Source: Firm-13 sp964579245
GTDB taxonomy: Bacteria; Bacillota; Clostridia; Saccharofermentanales; Saccharofermentanaceae
DNA: 64,000 nucleotides
Direction: 5' to 3'
Assembly: GCA_964579245.1 (NCBI GenBank)
Contig: CAZOFY010000003.1
Location: 15,982-79,981, forward strand
Shown: positions 1 through 8,224 of the stretch, one piece after another
Numbering within the stretch: the stretch's first letter is position 1
Layout of the letters: each line of letters starts with the position of its first letter
Position numbers and translations under genes: made by a program
The notes under the pieces: generated by a model
The model's database searches: none
Told to the model about the DNA's origin: nothing
What the model saw: only the letters and a program-made list of their open reading frames with translations

Positions 1-52
1 CTTGATTTACAAGTCACTCGAGACAGTCCCTTTAAAATTACCGATAAAAGTA

Positions 53-1503
53 CTAGTTTCTCGGTTTTCCGCAATTGGCACAGAACTTGCCGTCATTGCC
101 CTGCTTGCCGCAGTTGGTGCAAATCCAAGTTTCTGCAACTTCAGGTTTCTTCTGACCGCAATTTGCACAGAAGTTTCCTTCATTTCCTGTCTTGCCACAA
201 GCACATGTCCATCCATTGGCTGCACCGGCCGCCATTGCTCCGGCCGCCATCATACCACCCATGGCAGCTGCAGGCATTGGGGTTCCGGTCATTGCACCGC
301 CCATTGCACCGCCCANNNNNNNNNNNNNNNNNNNNNNNNNNNNNNNNNNNNNNNNNNNNNNNNNNNNNNNNNNNNNNNNNNNNNNNNNNNNNNNNNNNNN
401 NNNNNNNNNNNNNNNGCACCGCCCATGACGTTCATGCCCGGTTGTCCCTGCATTCCTTGCTGCATCGTCGACGCAGGGTTAGGCATACCAACCTGATTTC
501 CTGCCATATTTACCATACCAACGCCTGCAAATCCGGTAACAGCTCCACTTGCGTTCGATCCGGCATACTTATAAGCATCCGTCATTCCCATCTGAGCATA
601 TGCGTTCGTAAGACCCAGATCGCTGTAGTTACGATAACGCGTAATCTCGTCGATTCTCTCCTGAGATTTCTCATCTGGAATAACTGGATTCAGTGCGACG
701 GCAACAATGTCGATACCTCTCAATGAAGTCCAAGTTTCATCAAGTGCGGACTCCATAAAGGAAGTGATAAGGCTGTTCTCGGAAGGAATATTCGAAAACG
801 GAACATTCTTTCCGCCCTCTCCGAGCTTATTAATGACCTCGGAAATCTTCGAGACAAACTCGGCACGAAGCTGTGTCTGTGTGAATGGATTCTTCGGGAA
901 CGTCTCCGCAACATTACCTGAAATGTGCTCAAAAAAGGTAATCGGATTATTGATTTTGTACGAGAAGTATCCACTGACACGGATGCTGATATTCTTGAAC
1001 TCCGGATCACGATAAGGTAGCGGCGCAGGCGAACCAAAACCGTTCTCAACGATTTCCAGCATATTGACGAAGTAGATCCGCTGTTCTGAGTTGATTACTC
1101 CTCCACTCTTAAAACGATCGAGGATGGTGACCATGGATTTCTTTAATCCCTCACCAAATCCCTCGCCGCCAATACAAGAGGGGGCTGATGACTTATCCCA
1201 AGTATAGAGGCCAGGCTCAACTGTGAAATCAGTTACTTTACCGTTATCGACGAGCAGTAATGCGGTCCCTGTGGGAACTGCAATTCTCGAGCCGTTCGTA
1301 ATAACATCTGAATCGCCTTTGTTACTACCGTTCTTAACTTTCTTAGCACCGCGCTTTACAAGAGTGTCCTTGTCCAAAGAATCACCAGTAAAGAATTCGA
1401 TATACTGATCTTTAAAAACTGATGTGATAGATTCTGCACCTGCTGCAAAAATATTGCTGCCGGCTGATCCGATGGCACTTGATACTGCTTTAATTAGTCC
1501 CAT
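53..1503 (-). CDS. SPFH-domain protein with C-terminal double zinc ribbon (YdjI-like), interrupted by an assembly gap
   Basis: The N-terminal 320 or so residues match the SPFH family of B. subtilis YdjI, often mislabelled 'virion core protein'; these are scaffold-like membrane-associated proteins. A Met/Gly/Ala-rich low-complexity linker follows, then two CxxC...CxxC zinc ribbons (residues TCACG/FCANCG and ICTNCG/FCANCG, coded at about 53-215). The 100-N gap at 316-415 falls inside the repetitive linker. The reading frame differs on its two sides, as expected when gap length is arbitrary, so I treat both parts as one gene. The start has an AGGAGG site about 10 nt upstream. It is the last gene of a four-gene minus-strand set. 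Fold and ribbons are seen; the role in membrane organisation is inferred from the family. Confidence 0.75.
316..415. other. Assembly gap (100 N)
   Basis: Exactly 100 N, the conventional placeholder for unknown length. Both edges carry copies of a short GCACCGCCCAT-type unit that codes for the Gly-Gly-Ala-Met linker repeat of the SPFH protein, so a collapsed tandem repeat probably broke the assembly. Confidence 0.97.
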
Positions 1504-1571
1504 TACTAAAAAACCTCCTGCATGAAATGCTGTTTGCTCCGTGCATATGTCCGATTCATTGTTGTCTATAT

Positions 1572-2435
1572 TCAGCTTTCTGAGAATTCACTGATTCTCC
1601 AAAGCCGGATATTCTTTGTTATAACTTCTGCTTTGCAGAATTCAGAAAAATCATTTCCATTACCTTTCAACGGTGCTCCAATGTCCATACATCCGGCAGA
1701 CAAAACACCTGTATCCTGATTTGGATGCTGCCCGTCATCTAGAGAACATACCAACTTTACTTGATAGCGAGCTTGCTCAGTCTTATCTTGGCTCCCGAAT
1801 ATTAGTTTACCATTTCGCATGCGATAATGGATATACGAAATTGCTGTCTGAAGCACAATCAATCCGGTTTTGGCATTTTTTCTATAATAATGGACTCCCG
1901 TCGTAAGTACCCTTATACGATCAAAATGCTCTACTGTATTATCTCTTGCGAGCAAATCGATTCGACGTTTGATTTGCATAAGAAATTCATCCGTCAAATC
2001 AACAGTACCCAGATTTTCATCACCCTCCAACTCCGATCTAAAAGCCGTTTGGGGTATAACAACGCCCTGGCTTGTTTGTTTTTCAGAAAGACGACCGATT
2101 ACATTCAGTGTCAGGCAAAGCATTTTCTCCGTGGCAGAAATGAGTTCTTCCATGTTCGTATTCGGGAAATCTCTGCCTATTACATCCATGTAAAAATCCT
2201 TCAAGTCGGAAATAGGCCTCGGAGTATCAGGATCCTCCTGCTTCTGCGTTGTGTCGCCAAGAACTTTGCGTAAGGCTCGAACAACCTTTGTTCCTGACGA
2301 TTTCGAAGCTACTCTCGCTCTTATCCTAATACCCCTTATGATAAGAAACAAGAAGAATGCCAGAACGACGATGAAGATGATGACAGCTAACATGTCTATA
2401 ATTTTCCATATTTCGAAAAAGCTCCATATGTCCAT
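1572..2435 (-). CDS. Membrane-anchored Tim44-like/zinc-ribbon paralogue A (ribbon degraded)
   Basis: A 287-residue protein with one N-terminal membrane segment (about residues 11-35), a charged linker and a C-terminal NTF2/Tim44-like region. It is clearly homologous over its whole length to the next gene upstream (2510-3358), sharing blocks such as ISDL, RDFP, LSEK and IRLWR. In the paralogue a CPNC...CEFC zinc ribbon sits near the C-terminus. Here the same place reads CMDI...SEFC, so only C249 and C267 of the four cysteines remain and zinc binding is probably lost. The Tim44-like label rests on resemblance to clostridial Tim44-like/zinc-ribbon proteins and is tentative. The start has an AAAGGG site and its own promoter at 2466-2494. 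Confidence 0.7.
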   Translation of the reverse strand: MDIWSFFEIWKIIDMLAVIIFIVVLAFFLFLIIRGIRIRARVASKSSGTKVVRALRKVLGDTTQKQEDPDTPRPISDLKDFYMDVIGRDFPNTNMEELISATEKMLCLTLNVIGRLSEKQTSQGVVIPQTAFRSELEGDENLGTVDLTDEFLMQIKRRIDLLARDNTVEHFDRIRVLTTGVHYYRKNAKTGLIVLQTAISYIHYRMRNGKLIFGSQDKTEQARYQVKLVCSLDDGQHPNQDTGVLSAGCMDIGAPLKGNGNDFSEFCKAEVITKNIRLWRISEFSES

Positions 2436-2454
2436 ACATCACCCTTTCTGTTCT

Positions 2455-2479
2455 AGCTATTAGCTATTATACAGCACCG
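2455..2479. repeat. 25-bp repeat, copy 1 (fossil of the ATPase gene's 3' end)
   Basis: Identical over 25 bp to 3378-3402. The other copy includes the last codons and stop of the ParA/MinD-like gene. This copy lies between the two Tim44-like paralogues and codes for nothing intact. It marks the edge of the tandem duplication and carries the -10 box of paralogue A. Confidence 0.9.
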
Positions 2480-2494
2480 ACTACCACATCTCAA
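2466..2494 (-). promoter_or_regulatory. Promoter of paralogue A
   Basis: On the minus strand TTGAGA (2489-2494), a 17-bp spacer and TATAAT (2466-2471), about 30 bp upstream of the start at 2435. The same arrangement occurs before paralogue B. Confidence 0.6.
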
Positions 2495-2509
2495 TAGCAA
2501 ATTATGAAT

Positions 2510-3358
2510 TTAGCTCTCCGAGAAAGAATTGACTCTCCAAAGACGGATGTCGATTGTCTTGATTTCTGCTCCGCAAAATTCACAGAATTTATCACCTAAT
2601 CCTCTGACTATGCCGCCGCAGTTCGGACAATGAGCTGACAATGCATTCGTATCCTCAGATGCCAATTGATTTCGATCTATGACATATATAAGTTGAATGT
2701 CATAACGTGCCTGCGTAACCCTTTCTTTATTCCCGCTGATGACTCTACCGTCTCTCTGTTGATAATGGACATAAGAGAGAGCAGTCTGAAGAACGATGAC
2801 TCCGGTTCCTGCCTGTTTCTTGTAGGAGTGGATACCGGTATGATGTACGCATATATTGTCAAAGTGCTCGGTCGTGTTGTCCCTGAAAAGTTCGTCGACA
2901 TGACGTTTGAGTCTCATGACACAATCATCTGTAACATCCATCGAGTCTACTAGGCTTCCGCCTTCAAGCTCCATTTTATAGGCTGATTCCGGAAAAGCGA
3001 TCCTCTGGGCAACCCGTTTCTCAGAAAGACTACCAATAGCTGTCAACATAAGACAAAGCTTATTCTCCGCCGCGGAAATCAGCTCTCTTACATTTGTTTC
3101 CGGAAAATCTCTGCTGATGTCGCCAAGATAAACGGATGTCAGATCAGATATAGACTTCGGAGTCTGGACATCCTTTGTGTCATCGAGATCTTCTTTGTGG
3201 TCGATGATTTCCTTTGCAATTTCCACAACAGTCCGAACCGTTTGTGACTCGGCAGTCCTTCTTACCGCATGAGCTGTCTTAAACACAAACGACAGAAGAA
3301 CGATCGCTCCGACGAGGATTAAAAATATAAATACTCCGAGGAAAATCAAGAATCCCAT
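2510..3358 (-). CDS. Membrane-anchored Tim44-like/zinc-ribbon paralogue B
   Basis: A 282-residue protein with a strong N-terminal membrane segment (residues about 2-28), a linker rich in charged residues, and a C-terminal NTF2/Tim44-like region. An intact zinc ribbon is inserted before the last strand (C244, C247, C259, C262; CPNC and CEFC). It resembles Tim44-like/zinc-ribbon membrane proteins that accompany SPFH proteins in Bacillota, but the assignment was made by eye. It is a tandem duplicate of 1572-2435. The start has an AGAAGGG site. Its promoter lies within the 3' end of the upstream ATPase gene, which ends 24 bp before the start. Confidence 0.75.
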   Translation of the reverse strand: MGFLIFLGVFIFLILVGAIVLLSFVFKTAHAVRRTAESQTVRTVVEIAKEIIDHKEDLDDTKDVQTPKSISDLTSVYLGDISRDFPETNVRELISAAENKLCLMLTAIGSLSEKRVAQRIAFPESAYKMELEGGSLVDSMDVTDDCVMRLKRHVDELFRDNTTEHFDNICVHHTGIHSYKKQAGTGVIVLQTALSYVHYQQRDGRVISGNKERVTQARYDIQLIYVIDRNQLASEDTNALSAHCPNCGGIVRGLGDKFCEFCGAEIKTIDIRLWRVNSFSES

Positions 3359-3377
3359 TCTGAATCCCTTCTTTTTA

Positions 3378-3402
3378 AGCTATTAGCTATTATACAGCAC
3401 CG
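3378..3402. repeat. 25-bp repeat, copy 2 (ATPase gene tail)
   Basis: Contains the last codons and stop of the 3383-4108 gene plus five following bases. Identical to 2455-2479. Includes the -10 box of paralogue B. Confidence 0.9.
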
Positions 3403-4108
3403 TTCTCTCCATTCTCAATAGCAGAACACCGAAATCTGTAAAATCTTTCCATTTTTTTGGCAGATTCTGATCAAGACCAGCTGAAAACACCAGTGGTATA
3501 CCGGAAACAGAGCTAGCTTCCTGTAATATCGGGAAGGATTCTTGAAGAGTCTCACCGGTCGTCATCTCCAACAGATTCGAATTATCAATGAATCCGTGGA
3601 TTTTCAGGCGGGAAGATGCCTCCAACTCAGCAGCCATTCTGCAGATTCCTTCCGGGTCAGCTGTAAAGGGTCTGTTTGTGTTAACGACCATGAACATTCG
3701 ATAATCGATACTCTTGAATCGTGAATGCATACTGGCAAGAATCTTCGCTCCGAGGTCCTCGCCACCGATGTCAAATACTCCAATGTATGACTCATCGTCA
3801 AAAATCGCGAACATTTCGCCTGATACAGTGGGGGCGTCCACATTCGTATTGGCATAATTCGGCGCAATCAGGCGTATACCCTCTTTCTCCAGAATCTGCG
3901 ATGCATCTGCAGATCGAAAAAAAGGATTCACGATATCCAGGTCAGCAATTAGTACTTTCCGATCCGGATTCATTGTTTTGAGCATTCTGGCAAAATTAAC
4001 GGATACTTCAGATTTTCCGCTTCCATAAGCACCGACAAAAATATACAGGCGCAGGTTTTTATCGAGACCTGACATCTCCTTGTTTAAGAATGATTTATGC
4101 ACGTTCAT
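3383..4108 (-). CDS. ParA/MinD-like P-loop ATPase
   Basis: 241 residues. A glycine-rich P-loop GAYGSGKS is at residues 26-33, followed by LIADLDIVNPFFRS (strand and switch-I-like Asp of the MinD/CobB type) and VFDIGGED (Walker B/switch-II-like). Later parts (MVVNTNRPF, HGFIDNSNL) match the CobQ/CobB/MinD/ParA superfamily. It is short and has no obvious amphipathic C-terminal helix. There is no ParB or MinC/E partner nearby; instead it is the first gene of the set running into two membrane paralogues and an SPFH protein. The start was chosen because an AAGGG site precedes it. ATPase fold: well supported; cargo or partner: unknown. Confidence 0.8.
   Translation of the reverse strand: MNVHKSFLNKEMSGLDKNLRLYIFVGAYGSGKSEVSVNFARMLKTMNPDRKVLIADLDIVNPFFRSADASQILEKEGIRLIAPNYANTNVDAPTVSGEMFAIFDDESYIGVFDIGGEDLGAKILASMHSRFKSIDYRMFMVVNTNRPFTADPEGICRMAAELEASSRLKIHGFIDNSNLLEMTTGETLQESFPILQEASSVSGIPLVFSAGLDQNLPKKWKDFTDFGVLLLRMERTVLYNS
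3389..3418 (-). promoter_or_regulatory. Promoter of paralogue B, inside the ATPase gene 3' end
   Basis: Minus strand TTGAGA (3413-3418), an 18-bp spacer and TATAAT (3389-3394). The boxes also code for the last residues of the ATPase. Confidence 0.55.
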
Positions 4109-4246
4109 ATCCCTTCTTACTTCTTTTCGATTGACGGAAACGCTTTGGTGTAATTAAATAGTAGAAGTAAGGCATTGACTTCTTGTTTCACGTCTTACCT
4201 TACAGCATAACAAACACCAGAGGAAACGTACAGGAGGCACAAGATT

Positions 4247-4456
4247 ATGCTCGGATTGTTTCGCCGCTCAAAGAAAGAGGAGCCGTCAGAGAAGGTATCG
4301 TCAGTATCAACTCCTTCAACCGACACCAGTGTTCCACAGGTGGGTTCCGATGAACGCCTGATCGCCGTGATCTCCGCAGCAATTGCCCGTTTTCGCGAAA
4401 ACGAGGGCACACTGACTGACGCCGGATTCATTGTCAGAAGAATTCGCAGAGTATAA
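4247..4456 (+). CDS. Orphan OadG-like small protein lacking a membrane segment
   Basis: 69 residues with a good CAGGAGG site. The C-terminal half (DERLIAVISAAIARF...GFIVRRIRRV) resembles the tail found on gamma/delta subunits of biotin-dependent Na+-pumping decarboxylases. The N-terminus is LFRRSKKEE followed by a Ser/Thr/Pro linker, with no hydrophobic helix. No decarboxylase alpha, beta or biotin carrier gene is near. It may be a stray accessory subunit encoded apart from its complex. TTGACT at 4175-4180 could be its -35, with no clear -10. Confidence 0.6.
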   Translation: MLGLFRRSKKEEPSEKVSSVSTPSTDTSVPQVGSDERLIAVISAAIARFRENEGTLTDAGFIVRRIRRV

Positions 4457-4498
4457 TCAATCAATCGGTTTACATACACAGAGAATAAGGAGAACCAG

Positions 4499-4519
4499 AA
4501 GCCGGATATCCCGGCTTTT
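4499..4519 (+). terminator. Short hairpin just before apgM
   Basis: A 7-bp stem AAGCCGG/CCGGCTT with a 5-nt loop, ending in TTTT. It is placed to end the OadG-like transcript, but lies between an AAGGAG at 4487-4492 and the apgM start. Confidence 0.55.
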
Positions 4520-4528
4520 CAATTGTGA

Positions 4529-5755
4529 ATGATGAAATATTTTATTTTACTTTGTGACGGGATGGCTGATTTACCGGTTCCCTCTCTGTCGAATCAAACA
4601 CCGATGGAAGCGGCCGGGAAGAATAAAATGGATGAGCTCTGCACAGGCTCTTTGTGCGGCATCGTGAATACGATCCCGGAAGGCGTTGAGCCGGGAAGCG
4701 GGCCGGCAAATATGTCGGTCATGGGTTATGATCCGCGTGTCTACTATACAGGCCGTTCGCCGCTTGAAGCCCTGAGTCTCGGCGTTGAAATGCTTCCGAC
4801 CGATATGGTATATCGAATGAATTTTGTCAGTCTTTCCGGAAAAAGCGACAACTATGACGATCTTGCGATGCTTGATTATTCCTCGGGAGAGATTACTACC
4901 AGTGAGTCGACTGAGCTGGTCAACAGCATCCGTGAGGCCTTTGAGGCGGAGGATCTGCATTTCTATGCGGGAAAAAGCTATCGCCACTGTATGGTCTGGA
5001 GTAACGGTCCGGCCGGAACGGTATTGACACCGCCGCATGATATTTCCGGGGAAAATATCGCCGCTCATCTTCCGAAGGGAAATGGAGCAGAACGGATATT
5101 AACCATGATGAAGGCTTCGAGGGAGATTCTCAAGGATCATCCGGTCAATCTTGCCAGGAGAAACCGCGGTTTAAACACAGCGGATTCAATCTGGCTCTGG
5201 GGTCAGGGGACAAAGCCCGGGATGGCGGATTTTTTCAATCTTTACGGGAAGAAGGGTGCCGTCATCTCCGCTGTCGACTTGATTTTCGGTCTTGCCCGCG
5301 GTTCCGGTCTGGATGTCATTGAAGTGGATGGTGCCACAGGTAATCTGGATACAAATTTCGCCGGTAAGGCTGAAGCCGCCGTCGAAGCTTTTCGAAATGG
5401 TTATGATTATATCTACCTTCATGTCGAGGCGCCCGACGAATGCGGACACCATGGAGATGCACGGGGAAAGACGGAGGCGATCGAGAAAATCAGCAAGGAA
5501 ATCCTTGAGCCGGTTTCCGATTTTCTGAAAGAAAATCTTCTCTTAAGCAAAGAGGCTTATCGGATCCTTGTCTTGCCGGATCATCCGACTCCTGTCTCTA
5601 CCAGAGCCCATAGCACGGACCCGGTCCCCTTCTTTCTTTTCGACAGTGAGAAGGAAATGGATTCCGGTGTTATGTGTTTCTGTGAAAAAGAAGCCCGGAA
5701 AACCGGGGTGTTTTACCCCTCCGGTCCCGAGCTTTTTCAAGACTTCATTCAATGA
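4529..5755 (+). CDS. apgM: Cofactor-independent phosphoglycerate mutase, archaeal-type
   Basis: Interconverts 3- and 2-phosphoglycerate in glycolysis. 408 residues, the usual size for the ApgM family (alkaline phosphatase superfamily). Visible motifs are LCDGMADLP at the start (metal-binding Asp), GPANMSVMGYDP with the likely catalytic Ser, HVEAPDECGHHGD and LPDHPTPVSTRAHSTDPVP near the C-terminus (metal ligands). Two adjacent ATG codons (4529, 4532) are both possible; MKYF at 4532 looks more like family starts. No ribosome site lies at normal distance; AAGGAG is 36 nt upstream with a hairpin in between. The gene abuts convergent mutS2 without a terminator. Confidence 0.92.
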   Translation: MMKYFILLCDGMADLPVPSLSNQTPMEAAGKNKMDELCTGSLCGIVNTIPEGVEPGSGPANMSVMGYDPRVYYTGRSPLEALSLGVEMLPTDMVYRMNFVSLSGKSDNYDDLAMLDYSSGEITTSESTELVNSIREAFEAEDLHFYAGKSYRHCMVWSNGPAGTVLTPPHDISGENIAAHLPKGNGAERILTMMKASREILKDHPVNLARRNRGLNTADSIWLWGQGTKPGMADFFNLYGKKGAVISAVDLIFGLARGSGLDVIEVDGATGNLDTNFAGKAEAAVEAFRNGYDYIYLHVEAPDECGHHGDARGKTEAIEKISKEILEPVSDFLKENLLLSKEAYRILVLPDHPTPVSTRAHSTDPVPFFLFDSEKEMDSGVMCFCEKEARKTGVFYPSGPELFQDFIQ

Positions 5756-5756
5756 C

Positions 5757-8219
5757 TTAGAGCTGAGCGATAGTCACGCCATCCTCGCCTTCCCCGTAAG
5801 TGCCGAGTCGAAAGGCTGACACTCTCTTATCCTTCTGAAGCAGCTTGGTTACCGCCGCACGAAGAGCTCCCGTTCCCTTACCGTGAACGATTCGAATCGT
5901 CTGCATGTTCGATAAAACGCAATCATCGATATAATGATCAAGCGTCTGTGTCGCCTCGTCGACCGTCATGCCGATCAACATAATTTCCGGTGTGGTAGTG
6001 GATGCTTTCTGAAAGCGCAGTTCATTCGCCGAAGATTTTGTCGCCTTTCGAACTGCTGATGAGGTCGCTCGAGAAGAAGAATTTGACGGGGACTTCGATC
6101 CAATCTTGTTCTCGTCCGGATAGCGAAGATCGGAAGCCTTGACGTTGACGCGAACCGAACCTGACTGAATCACACACATTCCGCGGCTGTCTGGACCCTT
6201 TACAACGGTTCCGACGATATCCAATGCAGGAGCATAATAGAGGCCGCCGGAGCGTATCTCATCCGGTTTTTCGCCGGGTACGGCGCGGGAATCTCTCGAC
6301 TCCTTCAGGTCCTCATCCAGGACAGAAAGACCGGCGCGGAGGTTCTGGCGAATTCTGCGCATCTTGTCTTCCGCTTCTTGTTTCTCATTCTCGGTCACGG
6401 CACGTCGAAGTTCCTTTATCATCTCATCGACCTCATCCAAGGCCTCATTTAGAAGTTCTTTCTTCTCTTCCCTCGCCTCGCGAAGGATCGAAGCTTTCTT
6501 CTTATCCATCTCTTCAAGTTCCGCCTGTACCTTGCGCTCCTGTTCTTTAACATGATCACGCATGTCACGGATTTCTTTCTTGAGTCTCTCACTTTCACGA
6601 TTATTCTGTTCCGCTGCGGACAAAAGCTCCTCGAACCGAATTCCTTCTTCAGAAAGAAGAGTTTGCGCTGCATCGATGATTTCCGCCTCGAGCCCAAGCT
6701 TACGAGAGATCAGAAATGCATTGCTAACGCCCGGCAGACCAATCAGGAGCCGATATGTCGGAGACAGCGTATCCGTATCGAATTCACAGCATGCATTCTC
6801 GACGCCATCCGTCTCGACAGCGTAGCCCTTAAGCTCCTTATAATGCGTCGTTGCAACGGTCACTGCCCCAAGCTTCCGAAGATGATCCAGAATCGCGATG
6901 GCAAGCGCTGCGCCCTCAGACGGGTCCGTGCCCGAACCAAGTTCGTCGACAAGTACAAGTGTTGACGGCTTTGTCTCCGAAAGGATGGAAACCAGATTTC
7001 GCATGTGCGACGAAAAGGTGGACAGACTTTGCTCAATGCTCTGTTCGTCACCGATGTCCGCCAGGACCTTTTCGAAAACAGAAACCTCCGAATGGTCTAA
7101 AGCGGGGATCTGCAATCCGGCCATAGCCATCAGACAGAGCAGTCCGCAGGTCTTGAGCGATACCGTTTTGCCTCCCGTGTTCGGACCGGTAATGACAAGT
7201 GTGCGAAAATCTCTCCCAATGGAAAAGTCGATCGGCACGACGATCTTCGGATCGATCAGCGGATGTCTGGCTTTTCGCAAGACGACACGCCCTTGTGTAT
7301 TCAAGATCGGGCGCGAAGCCTTCATCTCAATAGCCAGCGTAGCCTTGGCACTCAGAAAATCAATCTCGGATATCAGCGCCTGATCCAGAGTCAATTCCGT
7401 GACCTTTTCAGCGACCTTACAGGACAGAGCCTGAAGGATGCGCTCAATTTCCGCATTTTCAGCGGTAATAAGCTCTCTAATCTTGTTGTTCGCTTCAACA
7501 ACCGCAATGGGTTCAACGAAAACGGTTTGCCCGGAGGAAGAGGTATCATGAACAATGCCCGGAATTTCTCCCCTTTTCTCAGCTTTAACCGGGACTACAT
7601 ATCGCTCTCCGCGAAGCGTAATCAGTTGTTCCTGCAACGCCGAGGAATGGTTACGAATGATGCGTTCGAGAGTGTCACGGACTCCCGATTGCAAATCCCG
7701 TATCTTTCTGCGAATCTGGTACAGTGCGTCACTGGCCCGGTCATTCATCTCCTCCTCCGATAGAATAGCAAAAGAGATCTCCTTTTCCAGCGACGGTACC
7801 GTTACAAGAGAACGCACTCGCGAAAAAAGACCGTTATCCGGGTCTGTTTCTCCTTCTCTCGGAAGAATGGACCTCATTCGCTCGACAGCTCGGAGAAAAC
7901 ACGCTATAGCAAGAAGGCTCTTCATACTGAGAAGTCCCTGTGCCGTCGAAAGGGACAGCGAAGATCTGATATCCCAGATTCCCGATAACGGCAGTCTGCC
8001 CTCGGAAAGGATATATTTAACCGTACAATCAGTATCCTTCTGCCATTGATTGACCATTTCCAGATGAGACGTCGGAAGCAGAGCCTCACAGAGCTCACGT
8101 CCTCCTGAACTGCTGGCCAAGGCGGACAGCTTTGCTAAAATCTTATCAAACTCAAGAGTTGACAGAGAACGCCCTTTCAGCAAGCGTTCCTGCTCGACCT
8201 GTTCAAAGGTTGTATACAT
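5757..8219 (-). CDS. mutS2: MutS2 family ATPase/endonuclease
   Basis: 820 residues, normal for MutS2, which acts on recombination intermediates and, in Bacillus, on collided ribosomes. It has MutS-like core helices, a Walker A GPNTGGKT at residues 345-352, the ABC-type LVDELGSGTDP Walker B, a long coiled coil (about 510-640), a KOW-like segment and a C-terminal Smr domain with the HGKGTGALR motif. The start has an AAAGGA site 5 bp after pgsA, so it is the last gene of pfkA-pgsA-mutS2. All catalytic motifs look intact. Confidence 0.95.
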   Translation of the reverse strand: MYTTFEQVEQERLLKGRSLSTLEFDKILAKLSALASSSGGRELCEALLPTSHLEMVNQWQKDTDCTVKYILSEGRLPLSGIWDIRSSLSLSTAQGLLSMKSLLAIACFLRAVERMRSILPREGETDPDNGLFSRVRSLVTVPSLEKEISFAILSEEEMNDRASDALYQIRRKIRDLQSGVRDTLERIIRNHSSALQEQLITLRGERYVVPVKAEKRGEIPGIVHDTSSSGQTVFVEPIAVVEANNKIRELITAENAEIERILQALSCKVAEKVTELTLDQALISEIDFLSAKATLAIEMKASRPILNTQGRVVLRKARHPLIDPKIVVPIDFSIGRDFRTLVITGPNTGGKTVSLKTCGLLCLMAMAGLQIPALDHSEVSVFEKVLADIGDEQSIEQSLSTFSSHMRNLVSILSETKPSTLVLVDELGSGTDPSEGAALAIAILDHLRKLGAVTVATTHYKELKGYAVETDGVENACCEFDTDTLSPTYRLLIGLPGVSNAFLISRKLGLEAEIIDAAQTLLSEEGIRFEELLSAAEQNNRESERLKKEIRDMRDHVKEQERKVQAELEEMDKKKASILREAREEKKELLNEALDEVDEMIKELRRAVTENEKQEAEDKMRRIRQNLRAGLSVLDEDLKESRDSRAVPGEKPDEIRSGGLYYAPALDIVGTVVKGPDSRGMCVIQSGSVRVNVKASDLRYPDENKIGSKSPSNSSSRATSSAVRKATKSSANELRFQKASTTTPEIMLIGMTVDEATQTLDHYIDDCVLSNMQTIRIVHGKGTGALRAAVTKLLQKDKRVSAFRLGTYGEGEDGVTIAQL

Positions 8220-8224
8220 AGAAA

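Noticed and set aside
1..52. Another gene at the left edge
   Set aside because: Only 52 bases after the SPFH stop, with no start, terminator or motif I can support.
289..1503. Phage origin of the 'virion core protein'-like gene
   Set aside because: The label is a family misnomer; neighbours are not phage genes and the domain is SPFH.
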